Below, one piece after another: positions 28,287 to 36,363 of a stretch of DNA of 64,000 nt (its first letter is position 1; the number at the start of each line of letters is the position of its first letter). The stretch spans positions 6,510,001 to 6,574,000 of the forward strand of contig NZ_JAGGMR010000001.1 of the NCBI RefSeq assembly GCF_017875645.1. Direction: 5' to 3'. The notes beneath the pieces were generated by a model, which was given only the letters and a program-made list of their open reading frames with translations, was not told where the DNA came from and ran no database searches. The translations under genes were made by a program, and so were the position numbers. Source of the stretch: Nocardia goodfellowii (GTDB lineage Bacteria; Actinomycetota; Actinomycetes; Mycobacteriales; Mycobacteriaceae).

Positions 28287-29057
28287 TCAGTCCCGCAGGC
28301 TGTTCCGCGCGGGATCGGGTTCGCTCGCGCGACTGAGTTGCTCGGCCACCTCGGGCAGATCGACAGCGATGCGCCGGTCCATCGCGCGTGCCATCAGCTC
28401 GTCGACGACCTGGTGCACCGCCGGGCGCAATTCGGTCAGGGCCGCACCGAGGTCGTGCACGTGGGTCGGGGAAGGGTAGCGCAGCACCGGCCCGAGCAGG
28501 TGCGTGCGGAATTCCTGCATGAACGCGAACGCCATCCGGTCGAAGGCGGCTTCGAGCTCCCAGCTCAACGCGAGCAGCGAGCGCAAGGGGTAACCGGCGG
28601 CGACGAATGTGGTGGCGCTGTCGAGCAGGCTCTGGCTGGCGTAGTAGAAGTCGGCACCGTCGACGCGCAGATACCCCAGCGCCACCGCCTCTGCCACGTT
28701 CTGCTCGGTGACCTGGTCACCGAAGCGCGCCAGCAGTTGCTCGAGCTCGACCCGGATCTCCTGGCCGCCCCACGAGGTCGCCGCGATCGACTCGAAACCC
28801 AGCAATTCCGAGACCCCTCCGCCGGATTCGGCGCTGGTGATCAGGTCGGCGATGCCTTCGAGGCTGTGCCCGCGCGCCAGCAGATCGGCGATCAAGGTCA
28901 GCCGCTCGAGGTGGCTGTTGTCGTAGATGGCGTGGCGGCCGCGCCGCTCCGGCGCGGCCAGCAGACCCCGTTCCTGGTAGTAGCGCACCGTACGCACCGG
29001 CACCGCCGCCGCCTCGGCCAGCTCCGCGACGCGATACTCGCGCTTCTGCTCTGCCAT
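28287..29057 (-). CDS. MerR family transcriptional regulator
   Basis: This is a 256-residue regulator. EYRVAELAEAAAVPVRTVRYYQERGLLAAPERRGRHAIYDNSHLERLTLIADLLARGHSLEGIADLI is a complete MerR winged HTH with the dimer helix. The long C-terminal domain (about 100-256) has no Cys cluster for metals, so it probably senses an organic ligand. The start MAEQKREY at 29057 is used. It is convergent with the small protein gene and divergent from the PucR-type gene; the perfect dyad at 29193-29220 lies between. Confidence 0.85.
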   Translation of the reverse strand: MAEQKREYRVAELAEAAAVPVRTVRYYQERGLLAAPERRGRHAIYDNSHLERLTLIADLLARGHSLEGIADLITSAESGGGVSELLGFESIAATSWGGQEIRVELEQLLARFGDQVTEQNVAEAVALGYLRVDGADFYYASQSLLDSATTFVAAGYPLRSLLALSWELEAAFDRMAFAFMQEFRTHLLGPVLRYPSPTHVHDLGAALTELRPAVHQVVDELMARAMDRRIAVDLPEVAEQLSRASEPDPARNSLRD

Positions 29058-29192
29058 CCTGCACCACCCGTCGCTCCACGAACAACCCGATCCTACCCAC
29101 TGTCTCAGTAGATGGTGGACGGATGGCATTGGACCGCAGCGCTTCTCGGGGTCGGATCAGTGTGGAAGAGAACCCTTGGCAACGAGCACTAC

Positions 29193-29220
29193 AACGATTA
29201 CAGTTCCCGCTGTAATCGTT
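29193..29220. promoter_or_regulatory. 28-bp perfect inverted repeat between merR and pucR-type genes
   Basis: AACGATTACAG (29193-29203) and CTGTAATCGTT (29210-29220) are perfect arms around TTCCCG. It is 64 bp before the PucR-type start and 135 bp before merR. It is likely an operator; which of the two regulators binds is open. Confidence 0.55.
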
Positions 29221-29283
29221 AGCGGCGTCGCTAGTCGGCGAGCGGGGTGGGTGCGCTACGCGCCGCACAGGAGGTCGAAGTCG

Positions 29284-30570
29284 ATGCCGACGAGCAGCAC
29301 CCGTGCGCAGGAACTGCATATCGCCGGAGTTCCCGCGGTCGTGCACCTGCGCCGGAATCCCCGCCTTTCCCAGCAGCTGTTGACCCACGTCGCGGGCCCT
29401 GACGCAGCACCCGGTACGCGAATGGCCTGCGGGGTGGCGTGGGACGAGGCCGTCGAGGTGGTCGGCGGCTGCGTGAATCTGATCGCCGCCGCACTGCAAG
29501 GCCGGCCGCCCGCCAAGGTTCCGGCCGCGCTGGACACGCGAATCGGTGACTGGGCCGCCGAGGGCGTGGAACTCGAAGCCGTGCATCAACTGACCCACGC
29601 CGGGTTCCGGTTCGCGCTCGACGTGCTCGCCCGGCGCGCTACCAGCGCCGACCGCACGGCGCTGACCGCCGTGGAACAGCGCGTGGGAGCGGTCCAGGAA
29701 ACCGTGGTAACCAGTTTCGCCAGCGCGTACCTGCGCCAAATCCGCGCCGAGGCAGCGAGTCCCGCCGCGGCGGCGGAAGCGCTGGCCACGGCTTTGATCA
29801 CCGGAGCACCGGCACCGGTGCGGGGAGCCGGAGGAGGTGCGCACGGCGACGAGGAATACGCGGTCCTCGCGCTCGCCCACGGGCATCGACGTGACGACGA
29901 CACCGGTCGCACCGAATTGGGCACTCGTCGCTGGCTGCGGCGGCTGCGCGCCGAACTGGCGGCCCGGCCCGGCGGGTCGCTGCCCGCGCTGCTGGACGAC
30001 GGCGGCGGGATAGTCCTGATTCCACGTCCGGACGAGCACGCGCCCGCTGAACTGTTCGGCCGCTTGCAGATCGCGACACAAACGCCCTTGCGGGCCGCGC
30101 TCGTCCACGCCCGCACCGGCCAGGTGCCCGAAGCCGCCCGCGCGGCCGAGGAACTGCTCGATCTCGCCGAACGGCTGCACCGGCCCGCGGGCCTGTATCG
30201 AATGCGGGATCTGGTGCTGGAGTATCAGATAACCCGGCCGGGTCCGGGACGGGCGCGACTGGCCTCGATCCTGAAGCCCCTGCGCGACCATCCCGAATTG
30301 ATCGAAACACTGGTGACCTACCTGCGCTTCGACCGCAATCGCCAACTCGCCGCCCGCGCCCAGCACGTGCACCCCAACACCGTCGACTACCGCCTGCGCC
30401 GCATCGAGACCTACACCGGCATGGACCCGAGCCACATTCGCGGCCTCTGGTATCTGCAAGCGGCGCTGGTGGCCGAGGCGCACGAAACCGGTGCGCGGCA
30501 ACCCATGTCATCGATCTTTTCCCCCGGGCCCGCCGACCGGCGGACAGAATCAGCCGCCGAATCGGCATAG
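29284..30570 (+). CDS. PucR/CdaR-type helix-turn-helix regulator
   Basis: This is a 428-residue regulator. The C-terminal RFDRNRQLAARAQHVHPNTVDYRLRRIETYTG is the PucR HTH, with a GGDEF-like/CdaR-type central region typical of the family and a helical N-terminus. These proteins usually activate a neighbouring catabolic gene, but none is evident here. AGGAGG at 29269-29274 selects the ATG at 29284 over 29176. It ends with a Pro/Ser/Ala-rich tail. It may respond to the dyad at 29193-29220. Confidence 0.8.
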   Translation: MPTSSTRAQELHIAGVPAVVHLRRNPRLSQQLLTHVAGPDAAPGTRMACGVAWDEAVEVVGGCVNLIAAALQGRPPAKVPAALDTRIGDWAAEGVELEAVHQLTHAGFRFALDVLARRATSADRTALTAVEQRVGAVQETVVTSFASAYLRQIRAEAASPAAAAEALATALITGAPAPVRGAGGGAHGDEEYAVLALAHGHRRDDDTGRTELGTRRWLRRLRAELAARPGGSLPALLDDGGGIVLIPRPDEHAPAELFGRLQIATQTPLRAALVHARTGQVPEAARAAEELLDLAERLHRPAGLYRMRDLVLEYQITRPGPGRARLASILKPLRDHPELIETLVTYLRFDRNRQLAARAQHVHPNTVDYRLRRIETYTGMDPSHIRGLWYLQAALVAEAHETGARQPMSSIFSPGPADRRTESAAESA

Positions 30571-30657
30571 CGAATAGGCTTGCGCTTCGTCCCGTGCACG
30601 ACCACTTTCTGCGGCACCACCCGACAACCTCGCGAGATAGCGCATCCGCAGACAGTG

Positions 30658-31488
30658 CTAGGCGAGCGCGATGCCCGCGATAGCCGCGGCGGACAGGGCC
30701 AAGCCGAGGGCTTGCGTGCGATTGATGTGTTCCTTCAGCACGGTTCGGCCCAGAACCACCGGGATAACCGGGTAGAGCGCCGCGAGCACGACGGCGACCG
30801 CGAGCAATTGCTGCCAGGTGGCCCAGGTGTAGAGCGCGATGGCCAGCGTGCCGAGCATGCCGGTGCCGAGCGTCGCGGCCAGCAGCCGCGGCGGCATGCG
30901 CAACGGCGCGTTCGCGGCCAGCGGCGCGATCGCCACCACCGAGGCCAGCCGGCTGGCGACCAGCGGCCAGAGCCCGGCTGCTTCACCGACCCGGGCCAGC
31001 GCGATGAATTGCACGGCGAACCCGACCCCGGCCAGCAGTCCATAGCGGACGCCGTCGAAGCGTTCGACGCCGTCCTCGTCGCGGGCCCGCGACACCAGCC
31101 AGAGGGCGGGCAGGGCGGCGGCGATACCCAGCCAGCCGACCGCGGCGGGGCGTTCACCCAGCAGCAGCACGCCGAACAGCACCGGAAGTGCCAGCGCGCC
31201 AACATCACTGAGCGGAACCACCACGCTCACCCGGCCTGTGCCCACCCCACGGTAGAGGAAGGTGACGCCCAGCCCGGTGCCGATCCCGGAAAGCGCACCC
31301 CACGCCAGCGCCGCAGCCGTCACCGAGTCCGCCGTGACCAGCGGCGCCGCCGCGAGAATCAGCAGGCACCCGCCGATCTGGGCATAGAAGGCGACGGCGG
31401 TCGCGTCAGCACGCCGTGCCAGCAGCGCGCTCAGGAAATGTGTCACACCGAAGCACACCGCTGACGCCAGCGCGAGCATCTCACCCAT
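30658..31488 (-). CDS. EamA/DMT family transporter
   Basis: A 276-residue membrane protein with about ten helices in two repeated EamA halves (LALASAVCFGVTHFLSALLARR and GVRYGLLAGVGFAVQFIALAR), and a C-terminal VLGRTVLKEHINRTQALGLALSAAAIAGIA. Such proteins export metabolites or drugs; the substrate is unknown. Its start overlaps the end of the marR gene by 8 bases, so expression is coupled to that regulator. Confidence 0.85.
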   Translation of the reverse strand: MGEMLALASAVCFGVTHFLSALLARRADATAVAFYAQIGGCLLILAAAPLVTADSVTAAALAWGALSGIGTGLGVTFLYRGVGTGRVSVVVPLSDVGALALPVLFGVLLLGERPAAVGWLGIAAALPALWLVSRARDEDGVERFDGVRYGLLAGVGFAVQFIALARVGEAAGLWPLVASRLASVVAIAPLAANAPLRMPPRLLAATLGTGMLGTLAIALYTWATWQQLLAVAVVLAALYPVIPVVLGRTVLKEHINRTQALGLALSAAAIAGIALA

Positions 31489-31993
31489 GCCCGGCCCCCG
31501 CACCGACCGGGCACGCCGCACCCGCCGCGATACAGACCGCCCGGTCGCAGAGCCGGCAGATCCGATCCGGCTCGGCACCTCCGGCACGCACCGCACGCAA
31601 GATCGATTCGAGCAATTCGGCCAGCTTCGCCAACTCCGCCGGAGCTACCTCCCCGAGCGCGCCCTCGAGCGCGGCGGCCCGCGCCGCGAGCAACCGTCCG
31701 GCCGCCGCCGCCCCCTCCGGCGTGAGACAGACTCCCACCATCCGCCCGGAGCCGCCGCGTCGGCGCACCAGCCCTCGCTCGGCGAGCAGGTCCACCATGC
31801 GCGCCGCCGCCGACTGCGTCACCCCGACCCGCCGCCCCAACTCGGTCACCCCGATCCCGTCACTGTCCGCGAGCACCACCAGCGCCGCCCCCGCGGTCGC
31901 ATTCACCCCACCTGCCGCTATCGCCGCGCGCACGATCGCATCGGTCACGGCTAGCGACGCCGCCCCCAGCAGATTCGCCACTCTTTCATGCAT
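31481..31993 (-). CDS. MarR family regulator with C-terminal Cys motif
   Basis: This is a 170-residue repressor. DGIGVTELGRRVGVTQSAAARMVDLLAERGLVRRRGGSGRM is the winged HTH. The C-terminus CRLCDRAVC...CPVG has four Cys in a CxxC-x4-C-x7-C arrangement, shared by a MarR subgroup and able to hold metal or sense oxidants. It overlaps the transporter gene by 8 bases. The palindrome at 31987-32005 spans its own start codon and is a likely autoregulatory site controlling both genes. Confidence 0.85.
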   Translation of the reverse strand: MHERVANLLGAASLAVTDAIVRAAIAAGGVNATAGAALVVLADSDGIGVTELGRRVGVTQSAAARMVDLLAERGLVRRRGGSGRMVGVCLTPEGAAAAGRLLAARAAALEGALGEVAPAELAKLAELLESILRAVRAGGAEPDRICRLCDRAVCIAAGAACPVGAGAGHG

Positions 31994-32005
31994 GACTCAT
32001 GCATG
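31987..32005. promoter_or_regulatory. 19-bp perfect palindrome over the marR start codon
   Basis: CATGCATGACTCATGCATG is a perfect inverted repeat whose left half includes the ATG (31991-31993, minus strand) of marR. Bound protein would block both transcription and start-codon access. Confidence 0.6.
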
Positions 32006-32072
32006 CCCGGCGACTCGGGGTCGAAACGTCACGCCCGGATACCCCTGCACGCCTCCGGCATTGGTGGCGGGC

Positions 32073-32690
32073 TTATCTGCCGGCGAGAGGAATCTGCTCG
32101 CGGGAGAGAGCGGGGGCAACCCACGTGGTGAGGTAAGCGCGGAGGCGTTCGCCGTGCCGCGGTGGACGACCCGGATCGATGACGAACGACTGGACGATTC
32201 GGAGCATGTGCTCGACCAGTTCGTCGAGACCGGTGTCGGTGAGTCCGGCAGCGGCCCAGTCGATGTCGAACCGTTGCAAGATCGAGCGACCCAAAGCCAG
32301 TGCTATATCTGAGGTGACATCCGCCGAAGCGGCGTTCGTGCTGTTCGGACCGAGGAGCAGGCCGAGGTATTTGTCTTCGGGTATCCGCTCGAGGGTGTAG
32401 GCGATTCCTTCGACGACGGCCGCTGCCGGATCGCGGATATGACCCAGGTGTTCGGCGAGGACATCGAGGAAAGCGCCGGTCTCGGCGATCGCGGTGGCGG
32501 TCAGCAGCGCTTCGGCGTTCGGGAAGTAGCGATACACCGTCTGGCGAGTGATGCCCAGATCCCGGGCGACCTCGGCGATGGTGAATTCCGCACCGGAGCG
32601 CTCGATTACCGCCTTGGCGGCGGCCAGGATGCGCGCGATCGCCTCGGTGTCGTCGGCCGGCTTCGCACCCGACCACCCGTGAGTTCGCAT
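32073..32690 (-). CDS. TetR family transcriptional regulator
   Basis: This is a 205-residue repressor with HTH ERSGAEFTIAEVARDLGITRQTVYRYFPNAEALLTAT and a TetR C-terminal domain (LGLLLGPNSTNAASADVTSD, LRAYLTTWVAPAL). GGAGGGCG before the ATG at 32690 supports that start over 32822. No target gene is adjacent, and the 283-bp stretch upstream to the CsbD gene shows no coding signal apart from a terminator. It may act on distant genes. Confidence 0.82.
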   Translation of the reverse strand: MRTHGWSGAKPADDTEAIARILAAAKAVIERSGAEFTIAEVARDLGITRQTVYRYFPNAEALLTATAIAETGAFLDVLAEHLGHIRDPAAAVVEGIAYTLERIPEDKYLGLLLGPNSTNAASADVTSDIALALGRSILQRFDIDWAAAGLTDTGLDELVEHMLRIVQSFVIDPGRPPRHGERLRAYLTTWVAPALSREQIPLAGR

Positions 32691-32915
32691 CGCCCTCCTG
32701 TCCGCACGCCCTCGCCGCACGAACATACCTCCGCTCCCCCGGGCAAGGCTCACCCGACAGCTCGATCGACGTCGACTCCCACCTCGACGCGCTGGGACCT
32801 GAACTGGCACAACTGATTGCACGGCGAAAGTGTCATCGGAGCGAACACTGTGGCCAACACATCAGTCCACGATGCCTTCGGACACCATCACTGGCTAGAT
32901 CCGCGGATCGCGCTC

Positions 32916-32954
32916 GTCGAGTGGGCGGTACCCAGGGGGCACCGCCCACTCGAC
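32916..32954 (-). terminator. terminator of the CsbD-like gene
   Basis: GTCGAGTGGGCGGT (32916-32929) pairs perfectly with ACCGCCCACTCGAC (32941-32954), 14-bp stem and 11-base loop, 20 bp past the CsbD stop on the minus strand. Confidence 0.7.
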
Positions 32955-32973
32955 GGCGAAAGCGAAGACTCGG

Positions 32974-33147
32974 TCAGTTGCGGAAGGCGTCTTTGACCTT
33001 CTCGCCCGCGTCCTTGAGGTTGGACTTGATCTGATCGCCCTTGCCCTCGTTCTTCAGGTCTTGGTCGTCAGTGGCCTCGCCGAACTTTTCCTTCGCCTTG
33101 CCGGCGAGGTCGTCGGCCTTGTTCTGGGCCTTGTCAGCTGTGCTCAT
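32974..33147 (-). CDS. CsbD family stress protein
   Basis: This 57-residue, highly charged protein reads MSTADKAQNKADDLAGK, then KEKFGEATDDQDLKNEGKGD and ends KVKDAFRN. It matches the CsbD family, small general-stress proteins rich in Lys, Asp and Gly that may bind nucleic acid or membranes. GGGGTTAG lies just upstream of the ATG. It is a single gene with its own terminator. Confidence 0.85.
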   Translation of the reverse strand: MSTADKAQNKADDLAGKAKEKFGEATDDQDLKNEGKGDQIKSNLKDAGEKVKDAFRN

Positions 33148-33307
33148 TGTCTAACCCCTTTCGTCGGGTCCGACCGACCATGCCTTGTTCAAGCCGGTCG
33201 AGTGGCGGGTAACCCGCCTGCGCCGCGGCAAACAAGTGTGGTGCCGGAAGCCGGACCGCCGCTGCTGCCGAATGGTGACCGCGACCACGTTGTCTTATGG
33301 TGATCGC

Positions 33308-33961
33308 ATGGCCATGTTGCCGCCGCGGCAAAATCCTGCCCTTTCGATCGGGAATTACCCTGCCTGGACATTGCTCGGGCCCGGGCTCGCCACGGTGGTC
33401 GGCCTGGCGATGTGGACCGGTGTCTACCGAATCGACGGGTCGTCTCCGATTCAAGTCGAGTTCGGAATGTCGGGTCCGGTGTTTTTCTTGATCGGGTTCG
33501 TCGCCTACCTGATCGCCGCCGCGCTCGCTTTCTCGCTGGGATACCTGCTGGGCGGGCGCGCGCTGACCGCGGTGAGCATCAGCGCCGCGGGCGTCATGCT
33601 CCTCGGTGTGGTGCTGGTGGTGCTGGGTGGCGGCTCCGGAATACTGCTGGTAGGACGCGTGCTCGGCGGACTCGGTGCCGGCGCGGCGGCCGGAGTGACC
33701 ACAGCGTTGGTGCGTTCGTTGCGGAGTCGGCGGGATCTCGCGGCCGTCGCCGCAGCAGCCGGGATCGTGGCCTTGGTGATCGCCCCGATCATCAATCAAC
33801 TGATCTCTGACGCGTTCAGCTTCCGCCTCGCGTATCTGACCGCCACGCCGCTCCTGGTCGCCGCGTTGCTCGCAAGTGTGATCAGCGGAATCGCGCTCGC
33901 GGCATCGAATCGGCCGGGCCCGAACAGCGCTCCCTATCCCCCGCCGGGCTTTCACCCCTGA
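33308..33961 (+). CDS. MFS-like membrane protein, half-size
   Basis: A 217-residue membrane protein with about six helices; GGGSGILLVGRVLGGLGAGAAAGVTTALVRSLRSRRD resembles the helix 4-5 loop of MFS transporters, but the second half of a full transporter is absent. It could work as a dimer or be a degraded relic. An upstream in-frame ATG at 33185 is less likely. It is divergent from the CsbD gene and convergent with the next membrane-protein pair. Confidence 0.65.
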   Translation: MAMLPPRQNPALSIGNYPAWTLLGPGLATVVGLAMWTGVYRIDGSSPIQVEFGMSGPVFFLIGFVAYLIAAALAFSLGYLLGGRALTAVSISAAGVMLLGVVLVVLGGGSGILLVGRVLGGLGAGAAAGVTTALVRSLRSRRDLAAVAAAAGIVALVIAPIINQLISDAFSFRLAYLTATPLLVAALLASVISGIALAASNRPGPNSAPYPPPGFHP

Positions 33962-33987
33962 ACGACCGCAACATTTGATTTCGCGGA

Positions 33988-34308
33988 TTACGCCGTAACG
34001 AACGCAACCCACAGCAATGCCGTGCTGACTAGCAACACAGGCGTAGTGATCCGGGCAATTCGCGCCCGATGATGAGCAGCGAAGACGAACGGCACCGATA
34101 TTGCCAGCACGAGCGCGGAGGGCACAGACAGCACGGCCCCGCCGATCAGCCCATATCCATGGGGGTCGAAAGCGGGATCGGTCACGATTCGAAATGCGAG
34201 TACGAGATAGACACAACGCAACCAGACCAACCCGGCGACCACAGCCGAAACTCCGGCCACCAGGGTCACCAACCACGAGAGTTCGGCTGGTCTCGGGTGT
34301 CCGTTCAC
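33988..34308 (-). CDS. small four-helix membrane protein
   Basis: This 106-residue protein has about four hydrophobic helices (SWLVTLVAGVSAVVAGLVWL, AFRIVTDPAFDPHGYGL, VLAISVPFVFAAHHRAR, TPVLLVSTALLWVAF). It overlaps the DUF3558-like gene by 4 bases (34305-34308), so the two are coupled. No family is recognised; the link suggests a membrane partner for an exported protein. Confidence 0.7.
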   Translation of the reverse strand: MNGHPRPAELSWLVTLVAGVSAVVAGLVWLRCVYLVLAFRIVTDPAFDPHGYGLIGGAVLSVPSALVLAISVPFVFAAHHRARIARITTPVLLVSTALLWVAFVTA

Positions 34309-34892
34309 CGTATTCGCCCCGCGATCGTTCCGGCGAGCTCGATCGCCGGACCACAGACGTCCTGACCCGCGACCGGCGATTCGGGGATGTACTCCACCTG
34401 GAAGAGCCCGCCGGAGGCGACCTGAACCCAGATCATGCAGTTACGCTGGCTTTCTCGGTGCCGATCGACCAGGAAGGCGGCCCGTCCCGCGATCTGCAAG
34501 GTCCGGAAATTCGCTTCCTCGCGTTTGATCTCTTCGAGACTTCCGAACCGCTCCCACGGGTTCGGCGCGAAAACCATTCGCGCGCCGCCCGTTTCGGCTC
34601 CGGGCGTCCGCCAGCGACAGTAGCTGGGCTTGGAGTTCAACGCCGGTTCTCCGGAGCCCGTGATCCCGAAACGGGTGAGGTCATCGGGTCCGAGCATCGT
34701 GCACGGATGGTTGACGAGCTCGGCCAACGTCCACGGCGGTGTCGCCGCCGGCGGCGTATCGGAGCCGAGCACCGTCGGCCGCGGTGCAGTCGTCGGGGTC
34801 CCGGAAATCTGGCAACCGGTACCGGCGACAAGCACCGCCCCCAGCACCACCCCACAGAACTTACGAACCCGGCTACGGACATTCTGCTGCAT
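34305..34892 (-). CDS. DUF3558-like exported protein
   Basis: A 195-residue protein with an N-terminal hydrophobic signal ending in VAGTGCQIS; this Cys could be lipidated, though the lipobox is not ideal. The mature part, WTLAELVNHPCTMLGPDDLTRFG, SYCRWRTP and NCMIWVQVASGG, fits DUF3558, a family of exported proteins widespread in mycolic actinomycetes. Four spaced Cys may form disulphides. The next gene starts within its stop. Confidence 0.75.
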   Translation of the reverse strand: MQQNVRSRVRKFCGVVLGAVLVAGTGCQISGTPTTAPRPTVLGSDTPPAATPPWTLAELVNHPCTMLGPDDLTRFGITGSGEPALNSKPSYCRWRTPGAETGGARMVFAPNPWERFGSLEEIKREEANFRTLQIAGRAAFLVDRHRESQRNCMIWVQVASGGLFQVEYIPESPVAGQDVCGPAIELAGTIAGRIR

Positions 34893-35092
34893 AGGTCATC
34901 CCTCCCTTCGACAATCGAACCACAGGTAGCTGGAACCCGCAGCCGCTGCTGGTGGGGGGTGGATCAAACGCTCCCCATCCGCGCCCGATTGGTCAACGAA
35001 TACACCCGGGACTACGGATTCGGCCTACCCGACTCCTAGTCGATCCAGCGGCCTTCGATCACATTCGCCAACGATCGCACACGGGAGACATC

Positions 35093-35623
35093 GTGAAGAC
35101 CACAAAATTGCCGATCAATGCGATAGGCGGCCGATACGTCCGTTCCGCCCTGGTCATCATCGCACTGCTGCCATTCTGGATCGCCGGTGGAACGGCAGAC
35201 GCGACGGCCAAGGGATTTCCTTCGCCCGGAACAACATTCCTGATCCAGGCCGAGATCACCAAAGGCGGAACCCGCTGCGCCACACAGTCCGACGGCAAAT
35301 CGGCAATCAAGTTCACCGGCTGCGACAAGACGGACAAGAACCAGCAGTGGTTCCAGCGCGAGGTGGACGGCGACGGCTACGGAATGGTTTACAGCGCGGC
35401 AGGAGTCTGCATAGACGAGAACGCGAAAGCCAAGTCGGCGGACAAGTGTGCGAAAAGCGCGAAACCCGAGCGTCTCATGTGGAAGCAAGACTCTGATGGC
35501 ACGGTGCGGAACAACAACGAGAAGACCGCCTATTGGTCGGCGCGTGGAACCGGCGAGGACGCCGGGCTCACACTGACACCGAGGAGCGGTGGCGCAACGG
35601 AATTCACGGTAGTCCTGGTCTAG
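35093..35623 (+). CDS. secreted ricin-B-like lectin domain protein
   Basis: A 176-residue exported protein. A signal peptide (SALVIIALLPFWIAGGTADA) precedes one beta-trefoil-like domain with paired Cys (TRCATQ...FTGCDK, GVCID...DKCAK) and the QxW-like KNQQWFQRE segment. It likely binds carbohydrate outside the cell. GGGAGA before the GTG at 35093 gives this start, rather than 34952. It stands alone, divergent from the DUF3558-like pair. Confidence 0.7.
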   Translation: MKTTKLPINAIGGRYVRSALVIIALLPFWIAGGTADATAKGFPSPGTTFLIQAEITKGGTRCATQSDGKSAIKFTGCDKTDKNQQWFQREVDGDGYGMVYSAAGVCIDENAKAKSADKCAKSAKPERLMWKQDSDGTVRNNNEKTAYWSARGTGEDAGLTLTPRSGGATEFTVVLV

Positions 35624-35690
35624 CTGGAACTGGCACGAGTAAACGCTGGATGCCTGGGGCCCTGACCGCACAACCGCGGACCTTGTGGCG

Positions 35691-36260
35691 TCAGGCTTTG
35701 ATGTTCTTGGGGTGGTTGGCGTTGAATCGCGCCTTCTTCTGACGATTCCCGCACGTGTTCATGTCACACCATTTGCGGGTGCGACTTTGGCTGGTGTCGA
35801 AGAAGGCGGCGCGGCAGGTCGGCGATGCGCACAGGGCCAATTTTCCGTCTCTTTCGCCTGCGATGATGCTGATCGCGTCGGCAGCGATTACGCCTAGGGC
35901 GTCCTCTACGCAAGAACCCGAGCTGAGTTGCCATCGACGGTTGCGGTCGGGCGTCAGCACAGCCGCGGCCCGACCCTGCATGCTGCGGTCATTGATGACT
36001 CGAACCGCGGACGCGGGCAGCGCCTCCCGCAGCGCGGCCGCCGTCGCGGCGAGGTGAATCGCTTCTCGCAGTTCCCGAGCGAGTTCGAGCTGGGCGGTCG
36101 TGCAGGAATCGACGGCAAGGCCGCTCACTGTCAGCCAGTCGACGAGTCGCTGCGGCGTGGGAATGCGCTCGAGCGAGTCGCCCTGACGCTCCGTGAGAGT
36201 CGCCGTAAAGCTGGTCGCGAGCACGCTACCGAGACGAAAGTCCGGGAACTCGGCAGGCAT
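35691..36260 (-). CDS. CGNR zinc-finger regulator (ABATE domain)
   Basis: A 189-residue regulator with an ABATE stress-domain N-terminus (about 1-135) and a C-terminal zinc finger: CASPTCRAAFFDTSQSRTRKWCDMNTCGNR, followed by a basic tail. The Cys spacing C-x4-C...C-x4-CGNR is diagnostic. It is divergent from an epoxide hydrolase gene, and two copies of an AACC-N-GGTT motif lie between them, the nearer touching this gene's start. It probably binds there and controls both. Confidence 0.85.
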   Translation of the reverse strand: MPAEFPDFRLGSVLATSFTATLTERQGDSLERIPTPQRLVDWLTVSGLAVDSCTTAQLELARELREAIHLAATAAALREALPASAVRVINDRSMQGRAAAVLTPDRNRRWQLSSGSCVEDALGVIAADAISIIAGERDGKLALCASPTCRAAFFDTSQSRTRKWCDMNTCGNRQKKARFNANHPKNIKA

Positions 36261-36261
36261 G

Positions 36262-36321
36262 GAACCACCTTAGCAGGTTGCGCCGCAGCAAAATCGCGTG
36301 CTAGAACCATCTTAGCCGGTT
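36262..36321. promoter_or_regulatory. paired CGNR-type operator repeats 42 bp apart
   Basis: GAACCACCTTAGCAGGTT (36262-36279) and GAACCATCTTAGCCGGTT (36304-36321) are direct repeats, 16 of 18 bases identical, each an AACC...GGTT half-dyad. The 42-bp period is four helical turns, placing them on one face of the DNA between the divergent CGNR and epoxide hydrolase genes. Confidence 0.65.
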
Positions 36322-36363
36322 CTCGAAACGGCGTAGCCGGCCCCCCGACGGCCAGGAGGTCTC

